From the NCBI GenBank assembly GCA_965228445.1, contig OZ245813.1:2790001-2854000 (forward strand): 64,000 nt of DNA, given 5' to 3'. Positions 51,713 to 59,739 of the stretch are shown here, piece by piece (the stretch's first letter is position 1; every line of letters starts with the position of its first letter). Under the pieces are notes generated by a model. That model was not told the DNA's origin and did no database searches. It saw only the letters and a program-made list of their open reading frames with translations. This DNA is from Thalassobaculum sp965228445 (GTDB lineage Bacteria > Pseudomonadota > Alphaproteobacteria > Thalassobaculales > Thalassobaculaceae). The translations under genes and the position numbers were made by a program.

Positions 51713-52660
51713 CTAATCGGTGTCCCGGTCCGAGGCCTGCCAGTCCTGCCAGGTCTCCTCGCCGATCTGTTCCAGGATGAACTCCCGGAAAGCCGCGATA
51801 TGCGGCTCGTCGGCCCGGGCCTTGTCGTAGACGAACCAGTACCCCGCATCCTCGTCCAGATAGGCGTCATGCAGCGGCAACAGCAGGCCGGCGCTCATCG
51901 CCTCGCGGGCCAGGGCGAAGCGGCCCAGCACCGCCCCGTGACCGGCCAGCGCGAGGTCGAGGATCGAGCCGGCGTCGTACAGCACGGCGCCCGACGACAC
52001 GTCGGCCTCGGGCAGGCCGTTGTTCTCGAACCAGCGGCGCCACCACAACCGGGTCTCCTCGTGGTGCAGGGGCAGGGAGGCGATGGTCTCGACCGGCAGC
52101 GGCAGGTCGGCGGCGGACAGACCATGCCTGGCCAGCAGGCCGGGCGAGGCGATCGGCCGGGCATGGCCGCTGATCAGCCAGTGCTGCTCCAGCCCGTCCC
52201 AGCCGCCACGGCCATAGCGCAGCCCGACATCGATCGCCCGCTCGCGGCGCAGGTCGACCATCCGGGTGGAATGCTCGATGCGCACGTCGATCTCCGGATG
52301 ACGGGCGCTGAAGGCCGGCAGCCGCGGCACGATCCAGCGGTAGGCGACCGAGGGCGCTGCCGTGATCGTCAGCATCCGCCGCCCGCCGGTGGTGCTGATA
52401 TCGGCGAGCCGCGCGTCGATCGCGTCGAACGCCTGGCCCAGCACCGGCAGCAGATCCGCCCCCGCCTCGGTCAGGCGGATGCGGCGGTGCTCGCGACGGA
52501 ACAGCGGCAGGCCGACCCACTCCTCAAGCGCCTTCACCTGATGGCTGACCGCCGCATGGGTGACCGACAGCTCGTCGGCCGCCCGGCTCATGCTCTCCAG
52601 GCGCGCGGCCGCCTCGAAGGCGCGCAGGGCATTGAGCGGAGGGAGACGGCGTCCAGACAT
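51713..52660 (-). CDS. LysR-type transcriptional regulator (GcvA-like)
   Basis: A 315-aa regulator. The HTH is LPPLNALRAFEAAARLESMS and AADELSVTHAAVSHQVKALE, with wing FRREHRRIRLTEAGADLLP. The effector domain starts MLTITAAPSVAYRWIVPRLP, and the family block VDLRRERAIDVGLRYGRGGW is present. Sequence blocks resemble the LysR protein at 28218. No Shine-Dalgarno is visible before the ATG at 52660. The motif at 52661-52702 lies immediately upstream and would overlap its promoter. Confidence 0.92.
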   Translation of the reverse strand: MSGRRLPPLNALRAFEAAARLESMSRAADELSVTHAAVSHQVKALEEWVGLPLFRREHRRIRLTEAGADLLPVLGQAFDAIDARLADISTTGGRRMLTITAAPSVAYRWIVPRLPAFSARHPEIDVRIEHSTRMVDLRRERAIDVGLRYGRGGWDGLEQHWLISGHARPIASPGLLARHGLSAADLPLPVETIASLPLHHEETRLWWRRWFENNGLPEADVSSGAVLYDAGSILDLALAGHGAVLGRFALAREAMSAGLLLPLHDAYLDEDAGYWFVYDKARADEPHIAAFREFILEQIGEETWQDWQASDRDTD

Positions 52661-52702
52661 ACGATAGTTTTTCTAACACGTGAGGTGAGAAAGCATCGTT
52701 TG
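52661..52702. promoter_or_regulatory. Inverted pair of operator-like motifs in LysR/small-ORF divergent gap
   Basis: ACGATAGTTTTTCTAAC (52661-52677) and, on the other strand, CAAACGATGCTTTCTCACC (52684-52702) form an imperfect inverted repeat. The second matches 28161-28179 at 16 of 19 positions. TTAGAAAAACTA within the first is a LysR-box-like T-N-A palindrome. Confidence 0.5.
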
Positions 52703-52779
52703 AGATAACCGCAGCGCGGGCGCACTTTCAAGTCATCGAACGGGCCCGGAGCCCTCTGTTTCCTGAAAGGAGAGATAAA

Positions 52780-52953
52780 ATGATCGGAAGCCATCTTCTG
52801 CTGCTCGCCCACGCCGCCGCCGGTGGTGCCGGAGACCAGATCGAGCGCCTGGTCCAGGGTCACTACGACGCCTCGCGCCGGCATCCGGAGCCGCAGCGCC
52901 ACCCGGCCGACGGCCGCCGCAATGTCCGCCGCCGGATCCTGGGCCTGTTCTGA
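52780..52953 (+). CDS. Unlisted small basic protein, 57 aa
   Basis: ATG 52780 stands 7 bp after AAAGGAGAG, one of the best ribosome sites in the window. It opens 57 codons: MIGSHLLLLAHAAAGGAGDQ, then a helix with QIERLVQGHYDASRRHPE and an arginine-rich end, RRNVRRRILGLF. It has no strong similarity to a named family, but its size, basic tail and divergence from a GcvA-like LysR gene resemble the DUF1127/LysR pair at 28 kb. It converges on mutT with 22 bp between. Confidence 0.6.
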   Translation: MIGSHLLLLAHAAAGGAGDQIERLVQGHYDASRRHPEPQRHPADGRRNVRRRILGLF

Positions 52954-52975
52954 TCGCCGCCGCAGGTCGGAGCGA

Positions 52976-53392
52976 TCAGCCGATGATGTCCTGGATCATA
53001 GCAATCAACGGGGCGTCGGCCGGGGGCATCGGGTAGTCCCGAAGCCGCATCGGCCGCACCCAGGCGAGATCGGCGTGTTCGCGCCGCTCCACCTCGCCCT
53101 TCCACCGCCGGCAGACATAGAGCGGCATCAGCAGGTGGAAATCGTCATAGGCGTGGCTGGCGAAGGTGAGCGGGGCGAGGCAGCTCTCATGGGTGTCGAT
53201 GCCCAGCTCCTCGCGCAGCTCGCGGATCAGCGCCGCCTCCGGCGTCTCGCCGGGATCGACCTTGCCGCCGGGAAATTCCCACAGCCCGGCCAGCTTCTTG
53301 CCTTCCGGCCGCTTGGCGATCAGCACGCGCCCGTCCACATCGACCAGGGCGACCGCCACGACCAGAACGATCGGAAGGCTGTTCTGCGTCAT
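52976..53392 (-). CDS. mutT: NUDIX hydrolase, MutT-type 8-oxo-dGTP diphosphatase
   Basis: A 138-aa sanitising enzyme that removes 8-oxo-dGTP. The Nudix box GGKVDPGETPEAALIRELRE then ELGI (about 43-66) is complete. VAVALVDVDGRVLIAKRPEG (about 11-30) and LWEFPGGK are typical of MutT. ATG 53392 is 8 bp after the argJ stop codon; the longer frame overlaps argJ. In alphaproteobacteria mutT often follows argJ, as here. Confidence 0.93.
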   Translation of the reverse strand: MTQNSLPIVLVVAVALVDVDGRVLIAKRPEGKKLAGLWEFPGGKVDPGETPEAALIRELREELGIDTHESCLAPLTFASHAYDDFHLLMPLYVCRRWKGEVERREHADLAWVRPMRLRDYPMPPADAPLIAMIQDIIG

Positions 53393-53400
53393 CGGACCGC

Positions 53401-54639
53401 CTAGCTGCGGTAGTCGGCGTTGATGTCGATATAACCGTGGGTCAGGTCGCAGGTCCACACGGTGGCCCGGCCGCGGCCGACGCCGACATCGACCTCGATG
53501 TCGATCTCCCGGCCCTTCATGTGGGCAGTCACCGGCGCCTCGTCATAGCCTTCCACCCGCACGCCGTCGCGGGCCACCTCGACACCGCCGATGGAGATCG
53601 CCAGCCGGTCGCGGTCGGCCTTCTGGCCGGACTTGCCGACCGCCATGACGATGCGGCCCCAGTTGGCGTCCTCGCCGGCGATCGCAGTCTTCACCAGGGG
53701 CGAGTCGGCGATGACCATGGCGATCCGCTTGGCAGCGCGTTCCGAGGCGGCGCCGGTGACGGCGATCCGGACCAGCTTGCTCGCCCCCTCGCCGTCGCGC
53801 ACCACCTGCATCGCCAGGTCGTGCAGCAGATCCTCCAGCTTCGTGCGGAAGTCGCGCAGCGCCGGATCGCCCGGCCCGTCGACGGTGACATGGGTCTCGC
53901 CCTTGCCGGTGGCGAAGAGCAGGACCGTGTCGCTGGTCGACTGGTCGCTGTCGACGGTGACGGCATTGAAGCTCCGGTTCACGCCCCGGGTCAGCAGGGC
54001 CTTCAGCACCGGTGCCGGCAGGGCGGCGTCGGTCACGATGAAGGACAGCATGGTCGCCATGTCCGGCGCGATCATGCCCGAGCCCTTGGCGATGCCGTTG
54101 ATGGTCACCGGCACGCCGCGGATGTTCGCGGTGCGCGACGCCGTCTTGGCGAAGGTGTCGGTCGTCATGATGGTGGCCGCCGCGGTCTCCCAGGCGTCCT
54201 CCGTCAGCTCGGCCTCGGCCGCCGGCAGGTGCTCGACGATCCGCTCGTACCGGATCGGCTCGCCGATCACGCCGGTCGAGGACAGCAGGATCTCCTTCGG
54301 ATCGCAGCCCAGCGCGGCCGCCGCCGCCTTCGCCGTCTCCGCACAGGCCATCGCCCCATGCGCGCCGGTGAAGACGTTGGCGTTGCCGGCATTCACCACC
54401 AGCCCCCGGGCGGTCCCGGCCGGCAGGTGCTCACGGCACCAGTCGACCGGCGCGCCGGGCATCTGGTTTCGGGTCAGCACGCCGGCGACCGTCGTCCCCG
54501 GATCGAACGCCATGAGAAGCACGTCGCGGCGCCCCTTGTACCGGACACCGGCCTCGCGGGCCGCCATGCGGCATCCGGCGATCGGCGGCAGGGTCTGTTT
54601 CCTGGTCGGCGCCAGGGGGGAAACCGGCAGCGGCTTCAT
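53401..54639 (-). CDS. argJ: Bifunctional glutamate N-acetyltransferase / ornithine acetyltransferase
   Basis: Arginine-pathway enzyme of 412 aa that moves acetyl from N-acetylornithine to glutamate. The autocleavage site is in SGMIAPDMATMLSFIVTDAA (about 186-205), with the Thr nucleophile after Ala. The opening LAPTRKQTLPPIAGCRMAAR and NAGNANVFTGAHGAMACAET (about 80-99) are conserved. GEDANWGRIVMAVGKSGQ (near 320) is the C-terminal half signature. Part of parvulin-argJ-mutT, all on the minus strand. Confidence 0.96.
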   Translation of the reverse strand: MKPLPVSPLAPTRKQTLPPIAGCRMAAREAGVRYKGRRDVLLMAFDPGTTVAGVLTRNQMPGAPVDWCREHLPAGTARGLVVNAGNANVFTGAHGAMACAETAKAAAAALGCDPKEILLSSTGVIGEPIRYERIVEHLPAAEAELTEDAWETAAATIMTTDTFAKTASRTANIRGVPVTINGIAKGSGMIAPDMATMLSFIVTDAALPAPVLKALLTRGVNRSFNAVTVDSDQSTSDTVLLFATGKGETHVTVDGPGDPALRDFRTKLEDLLHDLAMQVVRDGEGASKLVRIAVTGAASERAAKRIAMVIADSPLVKTAIAGEDANWGRIVMAVGKSGQKADRDRLAISIGGVEVARDGVRVEGYDEAPVTAHMKGREIDIEVDVGVGRGRATVWTCDLTHGYIDINADYRS

Positions 54640-54714
54640 GGTCGTTCATCCGTGAGGTTGGCGGGCGTGAGGTTGGCGGGCGTCAGATAGGCCGGCGCGT
54701 GATTGGGCCGAAGA

Positions 54715-55587
54715 TTACTCGGCCGGGGTGAGCGGCTTGCCGGTCGGGCCGAAGCGCTCGATCTTGGCGTCGCCGCGCAGCTTCTCCAGACGGGCCTGGA
54801 TCAGCTCGCGGGTCATCTCAGCGGTCAGCTGGTCGTGCATCTGCTCGAAGCTCGGGGCATCGGCGGTGCGCTTCTCCTCCAGCAGGATCACGTGCCAGCC
54901 GAACTGGCTCTTCACCGGCTCCTTGGTGTAGGTGCCCGGCTCCAGCGCGAAGGCGGCGGCGGAGAATTCCGGCACCATCTGGCCGGCCTGGAACCAGCCG
55001 AGGTCGCCGCCCTGGGCGGCGGACGGGCCGGTCGACTTCTCCTGGGCCAGGTCGGCGAATTCGGCGCCGTCGTCGAGCTCGGCGATCACCGCCGCGGCGT
55101 CCTCCTCGCTGTCGAGCAGGATGTGACGGGCCTTGACCTCTTCCTCACCGGTCTGGCCGGCGACCGCCTCGTCATAGCGCTTGCGCAGGGCGTCCTCGGT
55201 CACCTCCGAGGCGATGGTCTGGGTCAGGTAGGCCTCGGCGATAACCTGGTCGGCCGCCTCCTCGATCTTGGCCTTCACCTCATCCTGGTCGGCGATGCCG
55301 CTGGCGCGCGCCGCCCGGGTGATCAGGATCTGGTCGATCGCCCGGTTCAGCATCGGCTCGTAGATCGCCTCGAGCGGCACCTGCTGGTACTGCGCCGGAA
55401 GCTGGCTGCGCATCACGATCAGCTGGCCCAGCGTCACTTCCTTGTCGCCGACGCGGGCGACCACCGTGGACAGGTCAGTATCGGCGGCGTCGGCGACCGG
55501 GGCCGGCGTCTGCGCGCCGACCGGTCCGCAGAATACGAGGCTGAGCGCCACCGAAGCGGCGGCGGTCGCGTGGCGCAGGGAAAGCAT
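54715..55587 (-). CDS. Periplasmic parvulin-type peptidyl-prolyl isomerase
   Basis: A 290-aa foldase. The signal peptide (about 1-26, ending PVGAQ) directs export. A SurA/PpiD-like N-terminal helical region precedes the parvulin domain (about 135-235). That domain has VKARHILLDSEEDAAAVIAE, FADLAQEKSTGPSAAQGGDL, GWFQAGQMVPEFSAAAFALE and VKSQFGWHVILLEEKR. It likely helps outer-membrane protein folding. It is 75 bp upstream of argJ. The 205 bp before its start hold no gene that I can support. Confidence 0.93.
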   Translation of the reverse strand: MLSLRHATAAASVALSLVFCGPVGAQTPAPVADAADTDLSTVVARVGDKEVTLGQLIVMRSQLPAQYQQVPLEAIYEPMLNRAIDQILITRAARASGIADQDEVKAKIEEAADQVIAEAYLTQTIASEVTEDALRKRYDEAVAGQTGEEEVKARHILLDSEEDAAAVIAELDDGAEFADLAQEKSTGPSAAQGGDLGWFQAGQMVPEFSAAAFALEPGTYTKEPVKSQFGWHVILLEEKRTADAPSFEQMHDQLTAEMTRELIQARLEKLRGDAKIERFGPTGKPLTPAE

Positions 55588-55792
55588 GGAACGTCCTTTC
55601 TGAATCTTTCTTTGCGGGTCCGTGTGCCCGCGTCGGATCAGCCTGGCTCGGCACGGCGGGCGTCGACCCGTCGTCGATGGCCGGCAGGCGTATCAGATCG
55701 CCCGGTAGGCCACAAGAAAGCGCTGGTACACCAGGAACCATGACACAACGATGAGACGATCCCCGTTCGGTGCGACAGGTCCGCTCCGGTCA

Positions 55793-56650
55793 TCACCCGC
55801 TCCAGGCCGGGTCGAACGGGACGTGCACGTCCAGGTCCATCACCCAGCCGCCGTCCCGCGCCGGGTCGAAATCGCTGCCTTCGGCCCGGATCAGAACACA
55901 GACCCCTTCGGTATCCTTGCTGATCCCGAAGCGCGGCAGGTCGCGCCGGGCCTTGTCGACGATCGCGTTGGCGGTGGTGGCCTGGCCCTCGGTCTCGCCG
56001 GAATCCACGAAGAATCCCGGGCTCGGGTCGCGCACGGCGCCCGAGGCCCGGATATCGAAGACCACGCCCTTGGTCCGGAAGGTGAAGGCCCGGCGGAAAT
56101 GCACGCCACCCACGTCGATGGACAGGCCGCCATGGCCGGCATCGACCGTCAGGCGCACATCCTCGAACGAGATCCCGACCGGCAGCCCCTCGTGATCGGC
56201 CGCGTAGGTCCGGTACTGGGCGATGGCGACCCGTACCCATTCCAGGGCCTCGGCGGTGAAGGCGTCGGCCAGGCCGGCGGTGCGCTCCGGCGGCACGCCC
56301 AGCAGGGTCTCGGCCATCTGGCACAGGGCCTGTCCGGCGCGGCGCAGGATCGCCCGCAGGTCGCCGCCGCCGAGAATGGCGGCCGCCCGGGACATCACCA
56401 CCTCGGCCTCGCCGACCGACGCGCCGGCGCCGCCATAGGCCCGGTTGGCGCGGCGCATCGCGGCCCGCCGCTCAAGGGTGACGGCCTCCGCGTCGTCCCG
56501 CTCGGCATCGCCGTCCCCGTCATCCTCCACCCGACGCGACAGGTCCTCCGGACGCTCGCCGCGGCGCCGCACGCGCACGCCGCCGGCCCCCGTCGCGTTC
56601 TGCACTGCAACGGGAAGCGTGGGGCTGGTGGGGATGATCGCGTCAACCAT
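55793..56650 (-). CDS. Uncharacterised 285-aa protein behind a CtrA-type box
   Basis: No named family recognised. The first ~60 residues are low-complexity and highly charged (RRRGERPEDLSRRVEDDGDG). Helices at about 55-150 include ERRAAMRRANRAYGGAG, a cysteine-containing AGQALCQMAETLLG and FTAEALEWVRVAIAQYR. A beta-rich C-terminal half begins GISFEDVRLTVDAGHGGLSI and contains VHFRRAFTFRTKGVVFD. No signal peptide or membrane helix. It starts at ATG 56650, 7 bp from the palindrome at 56656, and is divergent from secA. A cell-cycle or motility link is suggested only by that site. Confidence 0.75.
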   Translation of the reverse strand: MVDAIIPTSPTLPVAVQNATGAGGVRVRRRGERPEDLSRRVEDDGDGDAERDDAEAVTLERRAAMRRANRAYGGAGASVGEAEVVMSRAAAILGGGDLRAILRRAGQALCQMAETLLGVPPERTAGLADAFTAEALEWVRVAIAQYRTYAADHEGLPVGISFEDVRLTVDAGHGGLSIDVGGVHFRRAFTFRTKGVVFDIRASGAVRDPSPGFFVDSGETEGQATTANAIVDKARRDLPRFGISKDTEGVCVLIRAEGSDFDPARDGGWVMDLDVHVPFDPAWSG

Positions 56651-56655
56651 GATAT

Positions 56656-56672
56656 GTTAAGAATGGGTTAAC
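56656..56672. promoter_or_regulatory. CtrA-type binding site
   Basis: GTTAA-GAATGGG-TTAAC equals TTAA-N7-TTAAC on both strands, the full CtrA consensus of alphaproteobacteria. It lies 6-22 bp upstream of the unknown gene's ATG and 62 bp before the secA -35 box. The close position to the start codon would fit repression or a very short leader. Confidence 0.55.
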
Positions 56673-56733
56673 CTTGAGCTAATGGCAATAAATCCGCCCG
56701 CTTCCGGGGAATTTTCCCGAGACCCTGCTTGCG

Positions 56734-56762
56734 TTGACAGGGCAGGGCTCGCCCCCTAAATC
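56734..56762 (+). promoter_or_regulatory. Sigma-70 promoter of secA
   Basis: TTGACA, 17 bp, TAAATC. Both boxes are good and the spacing is ideal, giving a leader of about 46 nt before the secA ATG at 56815. It also explains why the TTG at 56734 is not the gene start. Confidence 0.65.
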
Positions 56763-56814
56763 TCCTGCTCGAACCGCCGCGTCGGCTGGCGCGCGCACTT
56801 TTCGGGGACCATCC

Positions 56815-59577
56815 ATGTTCGGCGGCATTGCCAGGGCCATATTCGGCTCGCAAAACGATCGTATTCTCAAAGGCTTGCGAAAGCACATCGAGGCCATCAA
56901 CGGCCTCGAGAGCGAGATGGCCGGGCTCTCCGACGAGGCGCTCCAGGCCAAGACGGCGGCCTTTCGGGAGCGTCTCGCCAACGGAGAAACGGTCGACGAC
57001 CTGATGGAGGAAGCCTTCGCGGTGGTCCGCGAGGCGGCCAAGCGGGTCCTCGGACAGCGGCATTTCGACGTCCAGCTTCTGGGCGGCCTGGTCCTGCACC
57101 AGGGCAAGATCTCCGAGATGAAGACCGGCGAAGGCAAGACGCTGGTCGCCACCCTGCCGGTCTATCTGAACGCCCTGCCCGGCAAGGGCGTCCACGTGGT
57201 CACCGTGAACGACTACCTGGCCCAGCGCGACGCCGGCTGGATGGGCCGGGTGTACAACTTCCTCGGCCTCACGGTCGGCTGCATCGTCCACGGCCTGGAC
57301 GATAGCCAGCGCAAGGCGGCCTACTCCTGCGACGTGACCTACGGCACGAACAACGAGTTCGGCTTCGACTATCTGCGCGACAACATGAAGTTCCGGCTGG
57401 AGGACATGGCCCAGCGGGAATTCCATTACGCCATCGTCGACGAGGTGGACTCGATCCTGATCGACGAGGCGCGCACGCCGCTGATCATCTCCGGCCCGGC
57501 CGACGACAGCTCGCAGCTCTACCGCCAGATCGACGCGCTGATCCCGAGCCTCAAGGAAGAGCATTACGAGAAGGACGAGAAGCAGCGCACCGTCGCCCTG
57601 ACCGACGAGGGCACCGAGGAGATCGAGCGCCTGCTGGTCGAGGCCGGCATCCTGCAGACCGGCGCGCTCTACGACGTGCACAACGTCAGCCTCGTGCACC
57701 ACGCCAACCAGGCCCTGCGCGCCCACAAGCTGTTCTCCCGCGACACCGACTACATCGTGAAGGACGACAAGGTCGTCATCATCGACGAGTTCACGGGCCG
57801 CGCGATGGAGGGCCGGCGCTACTCCGACGGCCTGCACCAGGCGCTGGAGGCCAAGGAGCGGGTCACGGTCCAGAACGAGAACCAGACGCTCGCCTCGATC
57901 ACCTTCCAGAACTACTTCCGCCTCTATCCCAAGCTCGCCGGCATGACCGGCACGGCCATGACCGAGGCGGCCGAGTTCCAGGAGATCTACGAGCTGGAAG
58001 TAGTCGAGATCCCGACCAACGTGCCGGTCTCGCGCAAGGACGACGACGACGAGGTCTACCGCTCCGCCCGCGAGAAGTACGACGCCGTCATCGAGATGAT
58101 CCAGGAGTGCCGGGGCCGCGGCCAGCCGGTCCTGGTCGGCACGGTCTCGATCGAGAAGTCGGAGGCCGTCTCCGAGGTGCTGAAGCAGCGCCAGATCCCG
58201 CACGAGGTGCTGAACGCCCGCTTCCACGAGCAGGAGGCCCGCATCATCGCCCAGGCCGGGCGGCCCGGCTCGGTGACCATCGCCACCAACATGGCCGGCC
58301 GTGGCACCGACATCCAGCTCGGCGGCAACATCGAAATGCGGCTCGCCCAGGCACTGGAAGGCGTCGAGGACGAGGCCAGACGGGCGCAGATCACGGCGGA
58401 GATCACCGCCGATGTGGAAGCCGGCAAGAAGAAGGCGCTGGAAGAGGGCGGCCTCTGCGTGATCGCCACCGAGCGCCACGAGAGCCGTCGCATCGACAAC
58501 CAGCTCCGCGGCCGCTCCGGCCGTCAGGGCGATCCGGGCCGCTCGAAGTTCTTCCTGTCCCTGGAAGACGACCTGATGCGGATCTTCGGCTCCGACCGCA
58601 TGGACGGCATGCTGAAGAAGCTCGGCCTGCAGGACGGCGAGGCGATCGTCCACCCCTGGATCAACAAGGCCCTTGAGAAGGCGCAGCAGAAGGTCGAGGC
58701 GCGCAACTTCGAGATCCGCAAGCAGCTCCTGAAGTTCGACGACGTCATGAACGACCAGCGCAAGGTGGTCTACGAGCAGCGCCGCGAGATCATGCGCCTG
58801 CCCGACGTCCACGAGATGGTCACCGACATGCGCCAGGAGGTGATCGAGGACATGGTCGCCCGGGCGATCCCGGAAGGCACCTATTCGGAACAGTGGGACC
58901 TGGACGGGCTGCATGCCGAGGTGATGCGCCTGCTCGGCCTGGACCTGCCGGTGCAGGACTGGGGCAAGGAGGAGGGCATCGCCGAGCGCGAGATCCTGGA
59001 ACGGGTCCGCGACGCCTCCAACCGCCGGATGGCCGAGAAGACCGTCAATTTCGGCCGCGACCTGATGCGGATGGCCGAAAAGCAGCTCCTGCTGCAGTTG
59101 CTGGACCAGCAGTGGAAGGACCACCTGCTGTCGCTCGATCACCTGCGCCAGGGCATCAACCTGCGGGCCTATGCCCAGAAGGATCCGCTGAACGAGTACA
59201 AGCGCGAGGCCTTCTCCCTGTTCGAGGCGATGCTGGCCGACCTGCGCGGCCAGGTGACCGCCATGCTGTCGCATCTTGAGATCCGTACCCAGTCTCCGGA
59301 GGAGATCGAGGCGCGGATGGCCGCCGAGCGGCTGGCCCACGAGATGCACGAGACCCGCGACGACCCGGCCCTGGCCAGCGACGTCATCGGCACCGTCGAG
59401 GACGATCAGGAGATGCGGGCCACCGGGACCGACGGAATCGCGCCGGCGCGTGCCGCCGCCACCCGCGTCGCCGCCGACCCGAACGACCCGGCGACCTGGG
59501 GCAAGGTTCAGCGCAACGCGCCCTGCCCCTGCGGCTCCGGCAAGAAATACAAGCACTGCCACGGCGCCCTGAACTGA
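56815..59577 (+). CDS. secA: Protein translocase motor subunit SecA
   Basis: A 920-aa ATPase that drives preproteins through SecYEG. Walker A is KTGEGKTLVATLP at about 102-114. Other marks are the DEAD-like VDEVDSILIDEARTPLIISG, the PPXD region, the second nucleotide fold ATNMAGRGTDIQLGGN, the helical scaffold with QQWKDHLLSLDHLRQGINLR and the terminal zinc knuckle CPCGSGKKYKHCHGAL that binds SecB. The start MFGGIARAIFGSQND at 56815 is standard. The 162 bp after its stop contain no gene or clear terminator. Confidence 0.98.
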   Translation: MFGGIARAIFGSQNDRILKGLRKHIEAINGLESEMAGLSDEALQAKTAAFRERLANGETVDDLMEEAFAVVREAAKRVLGQRHFDVQLLGGLVLHQGKISEMKTGEGKTLVATLPVYLNALPGKGVHVVTVNDYLAQRDAGWMGRVYNFLGLTVGCIVHGLDDSQRKAAYSCDVTYGTNNEFGFDYLRDNMKFRLEDMAQREFHYAIVDEVDSILIDEARTPLIISGPADDSSQLYRQIDALIPSLKEEHYEKDEKQRTVALTDEGTEEIERLLVEAGILQTGALYDVHNVSLVHHANQALRAHKLFSRDTDYIVKDDKVVIIDEFTGRAMEGRRYSDGLHQALEAKERVTVQNENQTLASITFQNYFRLYPKLAGMTGTAMTEAAEFQEIYELEVVEIPTNVPVSRKDDDDEVYRSAREKYDAVIEMIQECRGRGQPVLVGTVSIEKSEAVSEVLKQRQIPHEVLNARFHEQEARIIAQAGRPGSVTIATNMAGRGTDIQLGGNIEMRLAQALEGVEDEARRAQITAEITADVEAGKKKALEEGGLCVIATERHESRRIDNQLRGRSGRQGDPGRSKFFLSLEDDLMRIFGSDRMDGMLKKLGLQDGEAIVHPWINKALEKAQQKVEARNFEIRKQLLKFDDVMNDQRKVVYEQRREIMRLPDVHEMVTDMRQEVIEDMVARAIPEGTYSEQWDLDGLHAEVMRLLGLDLPVQDWGKEEGIAEREILERVRDASNRRMAEKTVNFGRDLMRMAEKQLLLQLLDQQWKDHLLSLDHLRQGINLRAYAQKDPLNEYKREAFSLFEAMLADLRGQVTAMLSHLEIRTQSPEEIEARMAAERLAHEMHETRDDPALASDVIGTVEDDQEMRATGTDGIAPARAAATRVAADPNDPATWGKVQRNAPCPCGSGKKYKHCHGALN

Positions 59578-59739
59578 TCCGCCGTCCCGGCCTCACCGGA
59601 CTTCAACGGTTCGAGCCCGCGCCCGCCGCCCCGGCCACCACCGCTCCCCGCGTGGCAGGGTGGCGGACGCGGGCTTGTTCGTATCGGCCCACCGCCGCAT
59701 GATCGCCGAAACGAACAAGACCAGACCCGGAGGAAGCAG

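Noticed and set aside
56734..56814. N-terminal extension of SecA from a TTG codon
   Set aside because: The TTG is part of the TTGACA -35 box, and SecA proteins begin at the MFGG-type methionine at 56815.
59604..59640. tRNA-like 3' end: GGTTCGAGCC ... CCACCA
   Set aside because: The T-loop word is present, but the stem has only three pairs and CCA is at the wrong distance. No D- or anticodon arm is found upstream.
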